Source of the DNA: Cytophagales bacterium
Lineage (GTDB): Bacteria; Bacteroidota; Bacteroidia; Cytophagales; UBA9547
Length of the DNA stretch: 5,950 nucleotides
Assembly (NCBI GenBank): GCA_025360395.1
Contig: JANYCH010000065.1
Location: forward strand, 1-5,950
Direction of reading: 5' to 3'
A program made the position numbers and the translations under genes. Below are positions 1 through 5,950 of the stretch, one piece after another. The notes below the pieces were generated by a model. The model saw nothing but the letters and a program-made list of their open reading frames with translations. It had not been told where the DNA came from and searched no databases. Positions within the stretch are counted from its first letter, which is position 1, and each line of letters starts with the position of its first letter.

Positions 1-966
1 TTTAAGTAACTGGTAGATTTTGGCCTGATCTGCTGGCAAATCATTTATTCTTGGCTCAGGAGTTTTTATAAACTTCTCACCTTCGGTATTCCAATTCAGC
101 ATTTCTGCAAAACCGGTTATACCTGTATAAATACCTGCTACATTTTTTCTTATGAGTTCATTGCAGCCTTCCGAATATTTGCATGAAAGATTTCCAGGTA
201 CGGCAAAAACATCGGTATTGTATGAATTTGCAAGTTCTGCCGTGATCAAAGCCCCGCCACCAACAGCCGCCTCAACTACGATAACTGCATCTACCATTCC
301 TGCTACAATCCTGTTACGGGCTGGAAAATGCTTTTGTTCAGGGTCAGTATTAAAAGAATATTCACTAACAAGTGCCCCAGTTTCATAAATAGGTTCAGCA
401 TATTTCTTATGAGCTGAAGGATAAATCTTTCCCAGGCCGCCTCCAAGTACCCCAATGGTAGGCAAGCCACATGCTAAAGCTGCCTTGTGTGCATAAATAT
501 CAATACCATACGCAAAACCACTGACTATTACAGGCTTAAATTCAGCCAGTTCATGAATAATTTTTTCAGTTACAGATTTGCCGTATTCTGTTGCCTGCCT
601 GGTCCCAACAATTGCAACTGATTTGCCATAATTGCCTTTTAGGTTTCCTTTCCAGTAAAGGAAAAGAGGGGCGTCAGGAATTTGCTTTAACCTTTCCGGA
701 TATTCCGGGTCGTTTACACCAATGATAGAAATATTATTTTTTTGGGCTTCTGTCAGCATTTTCTCAGCGTTGTCAAGAGTAGCCTTCTTTTGTATTTCCA
801 GAGAAAGCACTTCTCCTATTCCCGGAACTCTTAATAGCTTGCCCCGTGGTGTATCAAAAACAGCTTTGGCATTGCCAAAGTGGGCAATAAGTTGCCTGGA
901 AAGAATGCTGCCTATGCCAGGGACTAAACTTAAGGCTATGAGGAAAGGAAGATCTTTGTTTTCCAT
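1..966 (-). CDS. dprA: DNA-processing protein DprA (Smf), C-terminus cut by window edge
   Basis: The frame starts at ATG 966 and stays open to base 1, giving 322 codons. In the family, DprA binds incoming single-stranded DNA in the cytoplasm and loads RecA on it during natural transformation; it is also kept in many species not known to be competent. Visible parts: a helix-hairpin-helix region near residues 13-50 with two PGIG motifs (SLVPGIGS and RVPGIG), then the Rossmann-like DprA fold with VGTR (120-123), SGFAYGID (149-156, family form SGLARGID), GVLGGGL (172-178), FPARNRIVAG (214-223), a GGGALITAELA stretch (236-246) and AVPGN (255-259) followed by GCNELI. Relatives are usually about 360-370 residues, so roughly 40-50 residues, the usual C-terminal winged helix, lie outside the window. 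No internal stop or frameshift was seen. It is transcribed away from the secreted-protein gene. Confidence 0.95.
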   Translation of the reverse strand, partial: MENKDLPFLIALSLVPGIGSILSRQLIAHFGNAKAVFDTPRGKLLRVPGIGEVLSLEIQKKATLDNAEKMLTEAQKNNISIIGVNDPEYPERLKQIPDAPLFLYWKGNLKGNYGKSVAIVGTRQATEYGKSVTEKIIHELAEFKPVIVSGFAYGIDIYAHKAALACGLPTIGVLGGGLGKIYPSAHKKYAEPIYETGALVSEYSFNTDPEQKHFPARNRIVAGMVDAVIVVEAAVGGGALITAELANSYNTDVFAVPGNLSCKYSEGCNELIRKNVAGIYTGITGFAEMLNWNTEGEKFIKTPEPRINDLPADQAKIYQLLK

Positions 967-975
967 ATAAAAAAC

Positions 976-983
976 CAAAAATA
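976..983 (-). promoter_or_regulatory. Possible Bacteroidota -7 box for dprA
   Basis: On the minus strand this reads TATTTTTG, an exact match to the TAnnTTTG -7 consensus of Bacteroidota primary sigma promoters. It ends 9 bases before the dprA ATG, so transcription would begin only a few bases upstream of the start codon and the mRNA would be nearly leaderless. I did not find a matching TTTG/TTG element about 19 bases further upstream, and the region is AT-rich enough for chance matches, so this is tentative. Confidence 0.28.
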
Positions 984-993
984 AACCTTAACC

Positions 994-1027
994 CCAGATT
1001 TTGATACTCATCCAATAAAGAATCTGG
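994..1027. repeat. Inverted repeat CCAGATT/AATCTGG in the divergent intergenic region
   Basis: A perfect 7-base inverted repeat (994-1000 and 1021-1027) surrounds a 20-base spacer in the 241-base gap between dprA and the divergent secreted-protein gene. It could be a protein-binding site or a weak hairpin in the dprA leader. The rest of 967-1207 is AT-rich sequence in which I see no gene, RNA or terminator. Function is unknown and chance occurrence is possible. Confidence 0.3.
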
Positions 1028-1175
1028 TAATTTAATAAAATCCTAAAAAAAAGGAACCAAACATTACCCAAAACAATGCAAACCACTGTCACAAGAGGCC
1101 AGGTTATAGATTCAGATAAACTTGCAAACTAATATTTTATTAATAAAACAAACACTTTTGTAGAATGTTAAAGTA

Positions 1176-1183
1176 TTAATTTG
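1176..1183 (+). promoter_or_regulatory. Weak -7-like box upstream of the secreted-protein gene
   Basis: TTAATTTG matches the Bacteroidota TAnnTTTG box except at its second base. It overlaps the alternative TTG codon at 1181 and would place the transcript start shortly before ATG 1208, in agreement with the chosen start. A TTTG lies at 1157-1160, but the 15-base spacing is shorter than the usual ~19, so the assignment is weak. Confidence 0.2.
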
Positions 1184-1207
1184 CTGCCCTTTCTAAAGTT
1201 AGTTCAG

Positions 1208-1930
1208 ATGCCTAAATATTTCATTATATTTTTATTCGTCAATCTTTTAACATACTCTACAAAAAATTGTTTCGCCCAATTTCATGGAAAAAGTGTAAAG
1301 AAAATTGAAGTTGAACGCTTATTGATACTCAATACGATCGGCAGTTATACTTCAGTTGGAGATGATCATATCCCTGTCAAGAATCCATTGAAATGCAAAC
1401 AGGTGACAGCCATTGTAAATAATTGCATGGACAGTGTTATGAACATTAAGCTGACGACAACCAGGTTTCCTTTTCAAATAGAAATAGACAGTGTTATAGG
1501 AAGAGAAATAAAAATTCTTGAAAAAAACACTCGGGGGAACAAAACTGTAAGAGGAGGAAAGGTACCTTCAATTGTCCTGAAAATTATGGAAAAAACAAAT
1601 AGTGATTATGCTGTTGCTGTTACGTATGAAATATGGAACCTGTCTAAAAAAAATCTTAACAGGGTAAAAGGCCAAAAAGATACTTATATGAATATAGCTG
1701 GAGCTATTGTGTTGGGAGCAGTTGTACCAGGTGCAAAAAAAATCAATACACCCAAATATCATTATGAAAAGTCTTACATAGTAATGATAGTAATGGAACG
1801 AAAAAGCAACACTGTCCGGGCTTATTGTTACAAGAAATTAAAACGGAACGCTAAAGACATTTCGAAGAAGACAGGAGAGCTTTACAGAACATGTTTTTCA
1901 AATTCCATTGCCAGTACGTCAATAGAATAA
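1208..1930 (+). CDS. Secreted protein of unknown function
   Basis: This 240-residue protein is not one I recognise. Residues 1-23 look like a Sec signal peptide: a short basic start (MPKYF), a hydrophobic core (FIIFLFVNLLTY) and a likely cleavage site CFA|QF. There is no lipobox, so the mature protein is expected in the periplasm or outside. The mature part is basic, has scattered cysteines (63, 73, 207, 229), and contains one glycine/alanine-rich hydrophobic stretch at 162-176 (NIAGAIVLGAVVPGA) that might be buried or membrane-associated. The open frame extends back to TTG 1181, but that adds nine residues ahead of a good signal peptide, so I chose ATG 1208. It stands alone, divergent from dprA, with about 200 non-coding bases on its 3' side. 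No catalytic motif is visible. The gene is probably real because the frame is long and the signal peptide is well formed. Confidence 0.75.
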   Translation: MPKYFIIFLFVNLLTYSTKNCFAQFHGKSVKKIEVERLLILNTIGSYTSVGDDHIPVKNPLKCKQVTAIVNNCMDSVMNIKLTTTRFPFQIEIDSVIGREIKILEKNTRGNKTVRGGKVPSIVLKIMEKTNSDYAVAVTYEIWNLSKKNLNRVKGQKDTYMNIAGAIVLGAVVPGAKKINTPKYHYEKSYIVMIVMERKSNTVRAYCYKKLKRNAKDISKKTGELYRTCFSNSIASTSIE

Positions 1931-2101
1931 TCATGAGATATTTTTCCCTCGCCTGTAGTTTGACCCCTATCGACTCCTCATTGTCCCTATTTATAATACT
2001 TCGTCTTTTTACTGACTTAGCCCTGATTTAAACTTTAGCTATCTACCAATAATTTAAACCAGCCAATTCTTTTAACTCAAAAACTAGTCGTATCTTGTAA
2101 T

Positions 2102-2115
2102 TTGTACATTGTACA
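2102..2115. promoter_or_regulatory. Tandem TTGTACA pair forming a palindrome, candidate operator of the SRAP-like gene
   Basis: TTGTACA occurs twice back to back (2102-2108 and 2109-2115). Since TGTACA is itself a palindrome, bases 2103-2115 also form a 13-base inverted repeat around a single central T. The site ends 18 bases before ATG 2134, where a repressor would overlap the transcription start. No overlapping gene explains it. The regulator is unknown. SRAP genes are classically SOS-associated, so a LexA-like repressor is one possibility, but this does not match a LexA box I can name. The rest of 1931-2133 is AT-rich and shows no gene or clear terminator. Confidence 0.45.
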
Positions 2116-2133
2116 CTAAACCTGGATTATTTT

Positions 2134-2835
2134 ATGGAAGCAAGGTTAACACTTAATGTGAGTTTAAGTGATTTTGAAAAATTATCTGGCCTTACCGCAA
2201 TGCCCTCTGAGGCAAAGAAATTTATATCAGAACCCAAATACAATATAACTCCATCTAATTTCCTTCCTGTAACAACTAACACAAAAAGCAAAGAACTAAG
2301 TCTTTTTAAATGGGGCCTGATACCAGGCTGGACCACTTCCTCTAAAACAACCAAGGGCCTTACTAGTATTTCAGTAGAAACATTTCGTAATAAACCAGTC
2401 CTGCAAAGTGCTTTATCTGGAAAAAGATGCCTTATATGGTGCAGTGGTTTCTTTTTATGGAAAGAAAGTGCCGCCGGAAAGATCCCTTTTTATATCACAC
2501 TTAAATCTGGCAAGAGTTTTACTATAGCAGGTTTTTGGGAAAGCTGGGAAGATGAAACAAGTAATACCTGTTGTTTGATAACGCATGACGCAAAAACTTT
2601 TCTGCCTTTTTTCAAATCAGAAATGCCCGTAGTGTTGCTTGAAGAGAAAAGGTCTTTGTGGCTCAACGATTCATCGGATGCTTTGGAATTGTTAAGTTCC
2701 ACTTCTTCATTAATTGAGAGCAGTTATGAATATTACCCAGTGAACAGAAAGATTATAAAAAGTTATGAAAACGATCCGAAATTCATTCAAAAAATACCTT
2801 ATCTGGTTGCTGAACAAACAAATATGTTCAGTTGA
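2134..2835 (+). CDS. SRAP-domain (YedK/HMCES-like) protein lacking the catalytic residues
   Basis: This 233-residue protein aligns along its length with SRAP proteins, which bind single-stranded DNA and trap abasic sites through a thiazolidine bond to Cys2. Fold landmarks remain: YNITP (36-40), KWGLIPGW (59-66), VETFRNKP (81-88), RCLIWCSGFFLWK (98-110), PFYI (118-121) and MPVVLL (164-169). The chemistry does not. The usual N-terminal MCGR is MEAR, so Cys2 is Glu. The INAR Asn and Arg are Ser78 and Ser80. The catalytic Glu of the GFYEW motif is Leu108. The His of HDRMP is Lys161. The Asn of the YN motif (N37) is kept. A Glu at position 2 should also block removal of the initiator Met. No other start is possible, because an in-frame TAA lies at 2098-2100. 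The intact frame and conserved core suggest a maintained protein, perhaps a non-covalent DNA binder. Fold call is firm; function is open. Confidence 0.88.
   Translation: MEARLTLNVSLSDFEKLSGLTAMPSEAKKFISEPKYNITPSNFLPVTTNTKSKELSLFKWGLIPGWTTSSKTTKGLTSISVETFRNKPVLQSALSGKRCLIWCSGFFLWKESAAGKIPFYITLKSGKSFTIAGFWESWEDETSNTCCLITHDAKTFLPFFKSEMPVVLLEEKRSLWLNDSSDALELLSSTSSLIESSYEYYPVNRKIIKSYENDPKFIQKIPYLVAEQTNMFS
2810..2831. terminator. Possible hairpin between convergent genes
   Basis: CTGAACA (2810-2816) and TGTTCAG (2825-2831) pair as a perfect 7-base stem around an 8-base loop. It lies within the last codons of the SRAP-like gene and just beyond the stop of the convergent sensor gene. On the minus strand a T-run follows about 20 bases later; on the plus strand no strong T-run follows. 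It could help end both transcripts, but it lacks the classic U-tract and overlaps coding sequence, so it is weak. Confidence 0.3.
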
Positions 2836-2838
2836 TAA

Positions 2839-4230
2839 TTATCCAGCAGAAGCAAAATATTCTCCCGCTTTCTCTATAAATTCAATTTCAAATTCTGTTA
2901 TTTCATAAAACGAAGCAACTTCAAAAACTGCTTTTATCTCATTATTAAACTGGAAAGGAACGATGAGTACATTAGCAGGTTTTAATTCGCCTGAAGCTGA
3001 ATTAATTTTCCAGTAAGAATCAGGTACTTCTTTTAACAAGATAGGTTTACAATCAAGAAAAGCCTGACCCACCACGCCTTCTCCCGGATTGATAGTTTCA
3101 TTTTTATTTCTTTTACTATCAAATGCATATAAAACACTTGTTTCCAGATAATAAGAATTATTCTCAACATCCTGCTTCTTAATATAAAGAGCCGATTGCC
3201 AGCCATTTAAATGTTTCGTTAGGAATGTCACGCTTTGATTGGACATTTCTGTGAAGTTATTTTTGTTGTTTCTGATAATTTCGGAGAATTTGGTCAACCC
3301 TTCATTTGCCCAAATCCTTTTTTGATCGCTAAGCTTTACTTCTTTCATCTGCAGCTGCATCTGGATCAGTTCTCCGGCAATGGTATGCTGATTTATTGCC
3401 AGATTTTTTTCATTCAAGCCAGGCCATGTATTTTCGTAATTCCCAGACGCTACTTGCTTTACAAATTCGGCAGTCTGTCTCATATTTTCAATGGAAAAAT
3501 TAAGGATTTGTGGTTCAGTTAATCCTTCAAGACTTAATCCGGGATCAAACTGATATTTTCTGTTATTTCGCTCCAAATTCAAAAGAAGCCGCTTTTTCTT
3601 ATTATTTTCAATATGCACAGTTGCCAATGCCAATGTAAAAGTTGGGATTGAAAAGACTACGAGAATTATCTTTAACCATAAATTTTGTGACATTGCCTTA
3701 GCAACTTTTTCGTCGGCTGTCACAATAAGCCCATCTTCAAAAGCCTCAAGTTTTTTTGTATGTTCGTCCCAGGCTTTCCAGGCAAAATAACCTTTGTCCT
3801 GGTTAAGCTTAGATAAGAAAGTATCAGATCTTCCTGCCCTCACATCTTCTGCCATATTTGTACAAAAGTCCAGATAGCTTTTCACCTGATATTGAACATT
3901 TGCAAGTTCTTTTGTATCATAATTTTGGGCATTTAATTCTGCATTTATGTGGCCAAAAATCTCATTGCTTGATTCCGATGCTTTGAGCATAGGTTGTAAA
4001 AGGCCTTCGTTTTTAGTGATAGCATAACCCCGTAAACCAAGGTCAATGCTATGGAGGACTTCTCTCAGGATCAATGAATTTGTCTGAAGTATATCCTGGG
4101 CCTGTGCTTTTAGTTTAAGGTTCCTCTTTATTTCTGAGTTATTTAACATTGTCATGATCAAACTTATGATCATGATGAACATCACCATTCCCAACAAAAT
4201 GTAGAGGATATACTTCTTTATAAATGACAT
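2839..4230 (-). CDS. Membrane sensor protein, CHASE3 and GAF domains, no kinase domain
   Basis: The 463-residue protein has a first membrane helix at about 8-29 and a CHASE3-like extracytoplasmic helical domain at about 30-182, with the typical DLGLRGYAITKNEGLL signature (63-78). A second membrane helix follows at about 184-206. Next is a degenerate HAMP-like/linker helix (about 245-320) and a GAF domain (about 320-462) with GEGVVGQAF (383-391) and VLIVPF (421-426). This is the input half of a common Bacteroidota signalling protein. In relatives the GAF domain continues into a coiled coil and then HisKA/HATPase or other output modules. Here the frame stops at ...EYFASAG, exactly where that coiled coil would begin. 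No kinase sequence follows, because the next bases are the end of the convergent SRAP-like gene. It may act through a partner. It sits 8 bases downstream of the WbqC-family gene and is probably cotranscribed with it. The ligand is unknown. Confidence 0.88.
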   Translation of the reverse strand: MSFIKKYILYILLGMVMFIMIISLIMTMLNNSEIKRNLKLKAQAQDILQTNSLILREVLHSIDLGLRGYAITKNEGLLQPMLKASESSNEIFGHINAELNAQNYDTKELANVQYQVKSYLDFCTNMAEDVRAGRSDTFLSKLNQDKGYFAWKAWDEHTKKLEAFEDGLIVTADEKVAKAMSQNLWLKIILVVFSIPTFTLALATVHIENNKKKRLLLNLERNNRKYQFDPGLSLEGLTEPQILNFSIENMRQTAEFVKQVASGNYENTWPGLNEKNLAINQHTIAGELIQMQLQMKEVKLSDQKRIWANEGLTKFSEIIRNNKNNFTEMSNQSVTFLTKHLNGWQSALYIKKQDVENNSYYLETSVLYAFDSKRNKNETINPGEGVVGQAFLDCKPILLKEVPDSYWKINSASGELKPANVLIVPFQFNNEIKAVFEVASFYEITEFEIEFIEKAGEYFASAG

Positions 4231-4238
4231 TATATGAT

Positions 4239-4826
4239 TTAGAAATAGTATTTGGAATCTGGCCCCATGTTAAATAACAAGTCTATTACAGAAAGGTTTG
4301 GTATAAAGGACGAACCGAACACTTGCCTGTATGGTATACTCGTCATGGTATCCAAATGTTTTCGTATATCTATTATTTCTTTATCCTCCAATTCAGCAAC
4401 AACAGGCGTCTGATTAATCTGAACCTCGATTTTTAAAAGTTTTATTATGAAGGTTAATAACTCTAAGTTAAAATTAAAAAGTAAGAGGTTCTTCTTGTTA
4501 TAAATACCCTGAAAATAAGGGTAATAATATTCAAAGAAAGGGGCATGCTTATATCCGCTCTCTATTGCTTTAAGGTGGTTTTTGACCCAGTTCTGGTCAT
4601 AATCAATCTTAACTTCTGTTATTTTCCGATGGTCGTGTTTTACCGGGATTACCAGGTCTAAAACTCCATTGGCAGTCAAAATTGTTGTTCTGTTCCTGAG
4701 TGTTTGCTTTTGATAATTTTCTTTACTTAGTAAGCAAAAAGAAGTAGATTTTTTTAAAATGCTGAAAGTAGGGACCAAAGGCAAATAATGTAGCTGAAGC
4801 AAAGGCCCCACACTTTCATTATTCAT
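4239..4826 (-). CDS. WbqC-family protein
   Basis: This 195-residue protein matches the WbqC-like family along its full length: LHYLP (12-16), ENYQKQTLRNR (36-46) followed by ILTANGVLDLVIPV (49-62), then W80 with NHLKAIESGYKHAPFFEYYY (83-102), and a C-terminal YRQVF...FIPNLSVIDLLFNMGP block (166-189). The family takes its name from a gene in an O-antigen cluster and is thought to act in surface polysaccharide or amino-sugar metabolism, but the reaction of stand-alone Bacteroidota members is not settled, so I assign none. There is no signal peptide, so it is probably cytoplasmic. ATG 4826 lies inside the end of the upstream M28 gene (8-base overlap, TAATG-type arrangement), which suggests translational coupling. 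The sensor gene follows 8 bases downstream. Length is normal for the family, and no breakage was seen. Confidence 0.9.
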   Translation of the reverse strand: MNNESVGPLLQLHYLPLVPTFSILKKSTSFCLLSKENYQKQTLRNRTTILTANGVLDLVIPVKHDHRKITEVKIDYDQNWVKNHLKAIESGYKHAPFFEYYYPYFQGIYNKKNLLLFNFNLELLTFIIKLLKIEVQINQTPVVAELEDKEIIDIRKHLDTMTSIPYRQVFGSSFIPNLSVIDLLFNMGPDSKYYF

Positions 4827-5883
4827 TATATAAAACGTTTAAAAGAGTTTGCCCCACAGCCTTTAATGTTTTTTTATCGATGTTTTGGATATTATCATTG
4901 TGTGTATGCCAGGTCGGGCTGAAATAAGAACCGTCAGAAGGTTCCCATTCAATAATATCGACCATAGGAATTTTAGCATCCCGGTTTACATAATAATGGT
5001 CGTCTATTATTTCATCTGTAATCTGGGCAACAAATTGAGAGCCGTAGCCGGCAGCAGAGGCAGTTTGCCAGATTTTCTTTTGTACTTCCGGGGCAAAATA
5101 GGCCGAGGTTCCATCCATGGCAAACCTGGCACTTTTCCCACCTACCATATCCAGTAATATGCCGAAATAAGCGTTGTAATTAACAGTATGTTTATTTTTT
5201 GACCAGTATTGAGAACCAAAACACCAACTGTCCTTCATCTCAGGAAATCCGGAATTCTCTGGTTGACCGTAATCTTCTCCATCAAAAAGAATAAAATCTA
5301 CCCCGGTTTTAAAAGACGTATCTGCATTTAATAACCTGGCTAATTCTAATATAACCCCTACCCCACTGGCACCGTCATTTGCACCATCAATTGGGGAATT
5401 TATATTGGATTTGTCATTATCAGCAAATGGCCTTGCATCCCAATGAGAAGCTATTATGATCCTTTTCGAAGCTTTGGGGTTTACTGAAGCAATTATATTT
5501 CTCAGTTTTAACATTTTACCATCAAAAGCTTTTGACTCAAACTTCTGATCGACAACATTTTTAGAATATCCTTTAAAAGTAGAAAACAGATAATCGCCGC
5601 ATATAATATGAGATTTTGTATTGGGAACCCTTGGTCCAAATGCTGTTTGCCTGGCTATAAAATAAAAAGCAGTATCAGCATTAAAATCAGGAACCTCCCT
5701 TGCTTTTGCAAGTAATCTTTCGCCACCACCCGCGACTTGTACTCGCCACCACTGCTCCACGTTTCCAAGCGCATCCCACTGATTCTTGTAAAGCCACTTC
5801 GTGGGAACCGGCTTCAACCCCTCCGGTTTTTCGACTAATTCCCACGTCCCGTTCTCCAACAAGGACCGCATCTCCTCGTCCAT
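4819..5883 (-). CDS. M28-family glutaminyl cyclase-like enzyme with a foreign N-terminus
   Basis: The open frame from ATG 5883 codes for 354 residues, but only residues from about 63 on (base ~5697 down) are the bacterial enzyme. Residues 1-62 come from retrotransposon sequence, and the native start and export signal are missing. The enzyme part carries M28 zinc-hydrolase motifs and fits mammalian-like glutaminyl cyclases, which convert N-terminal Gln to pyroglutamate. By alignment to human QC from memory: D170 (GANDGASG) matches zinc ligand D159, E203-D204 (FDGEDYG) match E201-E202, D245 (LLDMVG) matches D248, D294/D295 with H296 match the D305 region (DDH), and W325-H326 (WHTHNDN) match W329-H330. 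FGPRVPN (82-88) and ASHWDAR (145-151) are typical of the Bacteroidota group. Related enzymes are exported or lipid-anchored. A general aminopeptidase role is the alternative. It is first of three tightly packed minus-strand genes. Confidence 0.85.
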   Translation of the reverse strand: MDEEMRSLLENGTWELVEKPEGLKPVPTKWLYKNQWDALGNVEQWWRVQVAGGGERLLAKAREVPDFNADTAFYFIARQTAFGPRVPNTKSHIICGDYLFSTFKGYSKNVVDQKFESKAFDGKMLKLRNIIASVNPKASKRIIIASHWDARPFADNDKSNINSPIDGANDGASGVGVILELARLLNADTSFKTGVDFILFDGEDYGQPENSGFPEMKDSWCFGSQYWSKNKHTVNYNAYFGILLDMVGGKSARFAMDGTSAYFAPEVQKKIWQTASAAGYGSQFVAQITDEIIDDHYYVNRDAKIPMVDIIEWEPSDGSYFSPTWHTHNDNIQNIDKKTLKAVGQTLLNVLYNE

Positions 5884-5950
5884 CGACTCTTGCTATAGCT
5901 CACTTTCTTCTCCCCCCACGGCTTCTTGATACGTTGCTGCTCGGATGCTC
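5698..5950 (-). mobile_element. Decayed Ty1/copia retrotransposon fragment (N-terminus of reverse transcriptase), eukaryotic
   Basis: Read on the minus strand, this encodes the segment of a copia polyprotein that leads into the reverse transcriptase (RVT_2): ATYQEAVGGEESEL, then TAG (5893-5895) where the family has Trp, then QESMDEEMRSLLENG, TWELVEKPEG, VPTKWLYK and DALGNVE. The frame then shifts, and the family sequence resumes as YKSRVVAKDYLQKQG at 5741-5697. The copy is therefore broken by a stop and a frameshift. Such wording is typical of plant and especially green-algal copia elements; I know no bacterial group that carries it. Hand-counted GC is 108/200 in 5751-5950 against 58/180 in 5401-5580, so composition changes at the same place as homology. 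The element continues past the window's right edge. It is most likely foreign DNA joined by assembly or library chimerism. Confidence 0.85.

Noticed and set aside
152..388. Open frame on the plus strand inside dprA (a similar one lies at 722-970)
   Set aside because: Both are antisense to a strongly supported dprA, give low-complexity Ser/Thr/Ala-type sequence and have no homology signal.
1181..1207. TTG 1181 as the start of the secreted protein
   Set aside because: It adds nine residues before a well-formed signal peptide that begins at ATG 1208, and it overlaps a possible -7 box.
1568..1762. Minus-strand open frame inside the secreted-protein gene
   Set aside because: It is short, rich in Phe/Cys/Ile as expected for the complement of Lys-rich coding DNA, and has no start context.
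2127..2702. Two minus-strand open frames antisense to the SRAP-like gene (2127-2354 and 2490-2702)
   Set aside because: They overlap a full-length gene with a recognisable fold and show no family features.
3235..3522. Plus-strand open frame inside the CHASE3-GAF gene
   Set aside because: It is antisense to a gene with clear domains and has no recognisable motif.
3857..3866. TTTGTACAAA palindrome similar to the site at 2102-2115
   Set aside because: It lies deep in the CHASE3 coding region, has only one core copy and no nearby start; it is best treated as chance.
4885..5157. Plus-strand open frame inside the M28 gene
   Set aside because: It is antisense to the conserved C-terminal catalytic motifs of the M28 enzyme, so it is a shadow.
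5698..5950. Reverse-transcriptase sequence as part of a bacterial retron, diversity-generating element or RT-based defence system
   Set aside because: The motifs are those of the Ty1/copia RVT_2 leader, the frame is broken by a stop and a shift, the composition is unlike the bacterial DNA, and there is no retron RNA, template repeat or partner gene.

Overview
The window reads as low-GC DNA of a Bacteroidota bacterium. The evidence is the protein types (a CHASE3/HAMP-like/GAF sensor of the kind common in that phylum, a WbqC-family protein, an M28-type glutaminyl cyclase-like enzyme, a dprA with Bacteroidota-like motifs), the lack of strong Shine-Dalgarno sequences, and intergenic sequence rich in A and T. 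Genus-level placement is not possible from the sequence alone. The last ~250 bases are different: they are a decayed piece of a eukaryotic Ty1/copia retrotransposon polyprotein, most like green-algal copies from memory, joined abruptly to the bacterial gene. The simplest reading is a chimeric contig end from an alga-associated or mixed sample, not a bacterial mobile element.

Layout. 1-966 (-): dprA, open at the left edge. 967-1207: divergent intergenic region. 1208-1930 (+): secreted protein of unknown function. 1931-2133: intergenic region ending in a TTGTACA tandem/palindrome just before the next gene. 2134-2835 (+): SRAP-fold (YedK/HMCES) protein in which every catalytic residue I can align is substituted. 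2839-4230 (-): membrane CHASE3-GAF sensor without a kinase domain, convergent with the SRAP gene with 3 bases between. 4239-4826 (-): WbqC-family protein. 4819 to about 5697 (-): the bacterial part of an M28 glutaminyl cyclase-like gene. About 5698-5950 (-): copia fragment that supplies a false N-terminus to the M28 frame.

How the genes relate. The three right-hand minus-strand genes are packed like an operon in the order M28, WbqC, CHASE3-GAF (8-base overlap, then an 8-base gap), but no shared pathway is obvious. DprA (loading of RecA on incoming single-stranded DNA) and the SRAP-like protein both belong to families that act on single-stranded DNA, but they are separately transcribed and a link is only a guess. 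I see no coherent new multi-gene system here. The points most worth following are the substituted SRAP protein with its palindromic upstream site, and the bacterium/retrotransposon junction.
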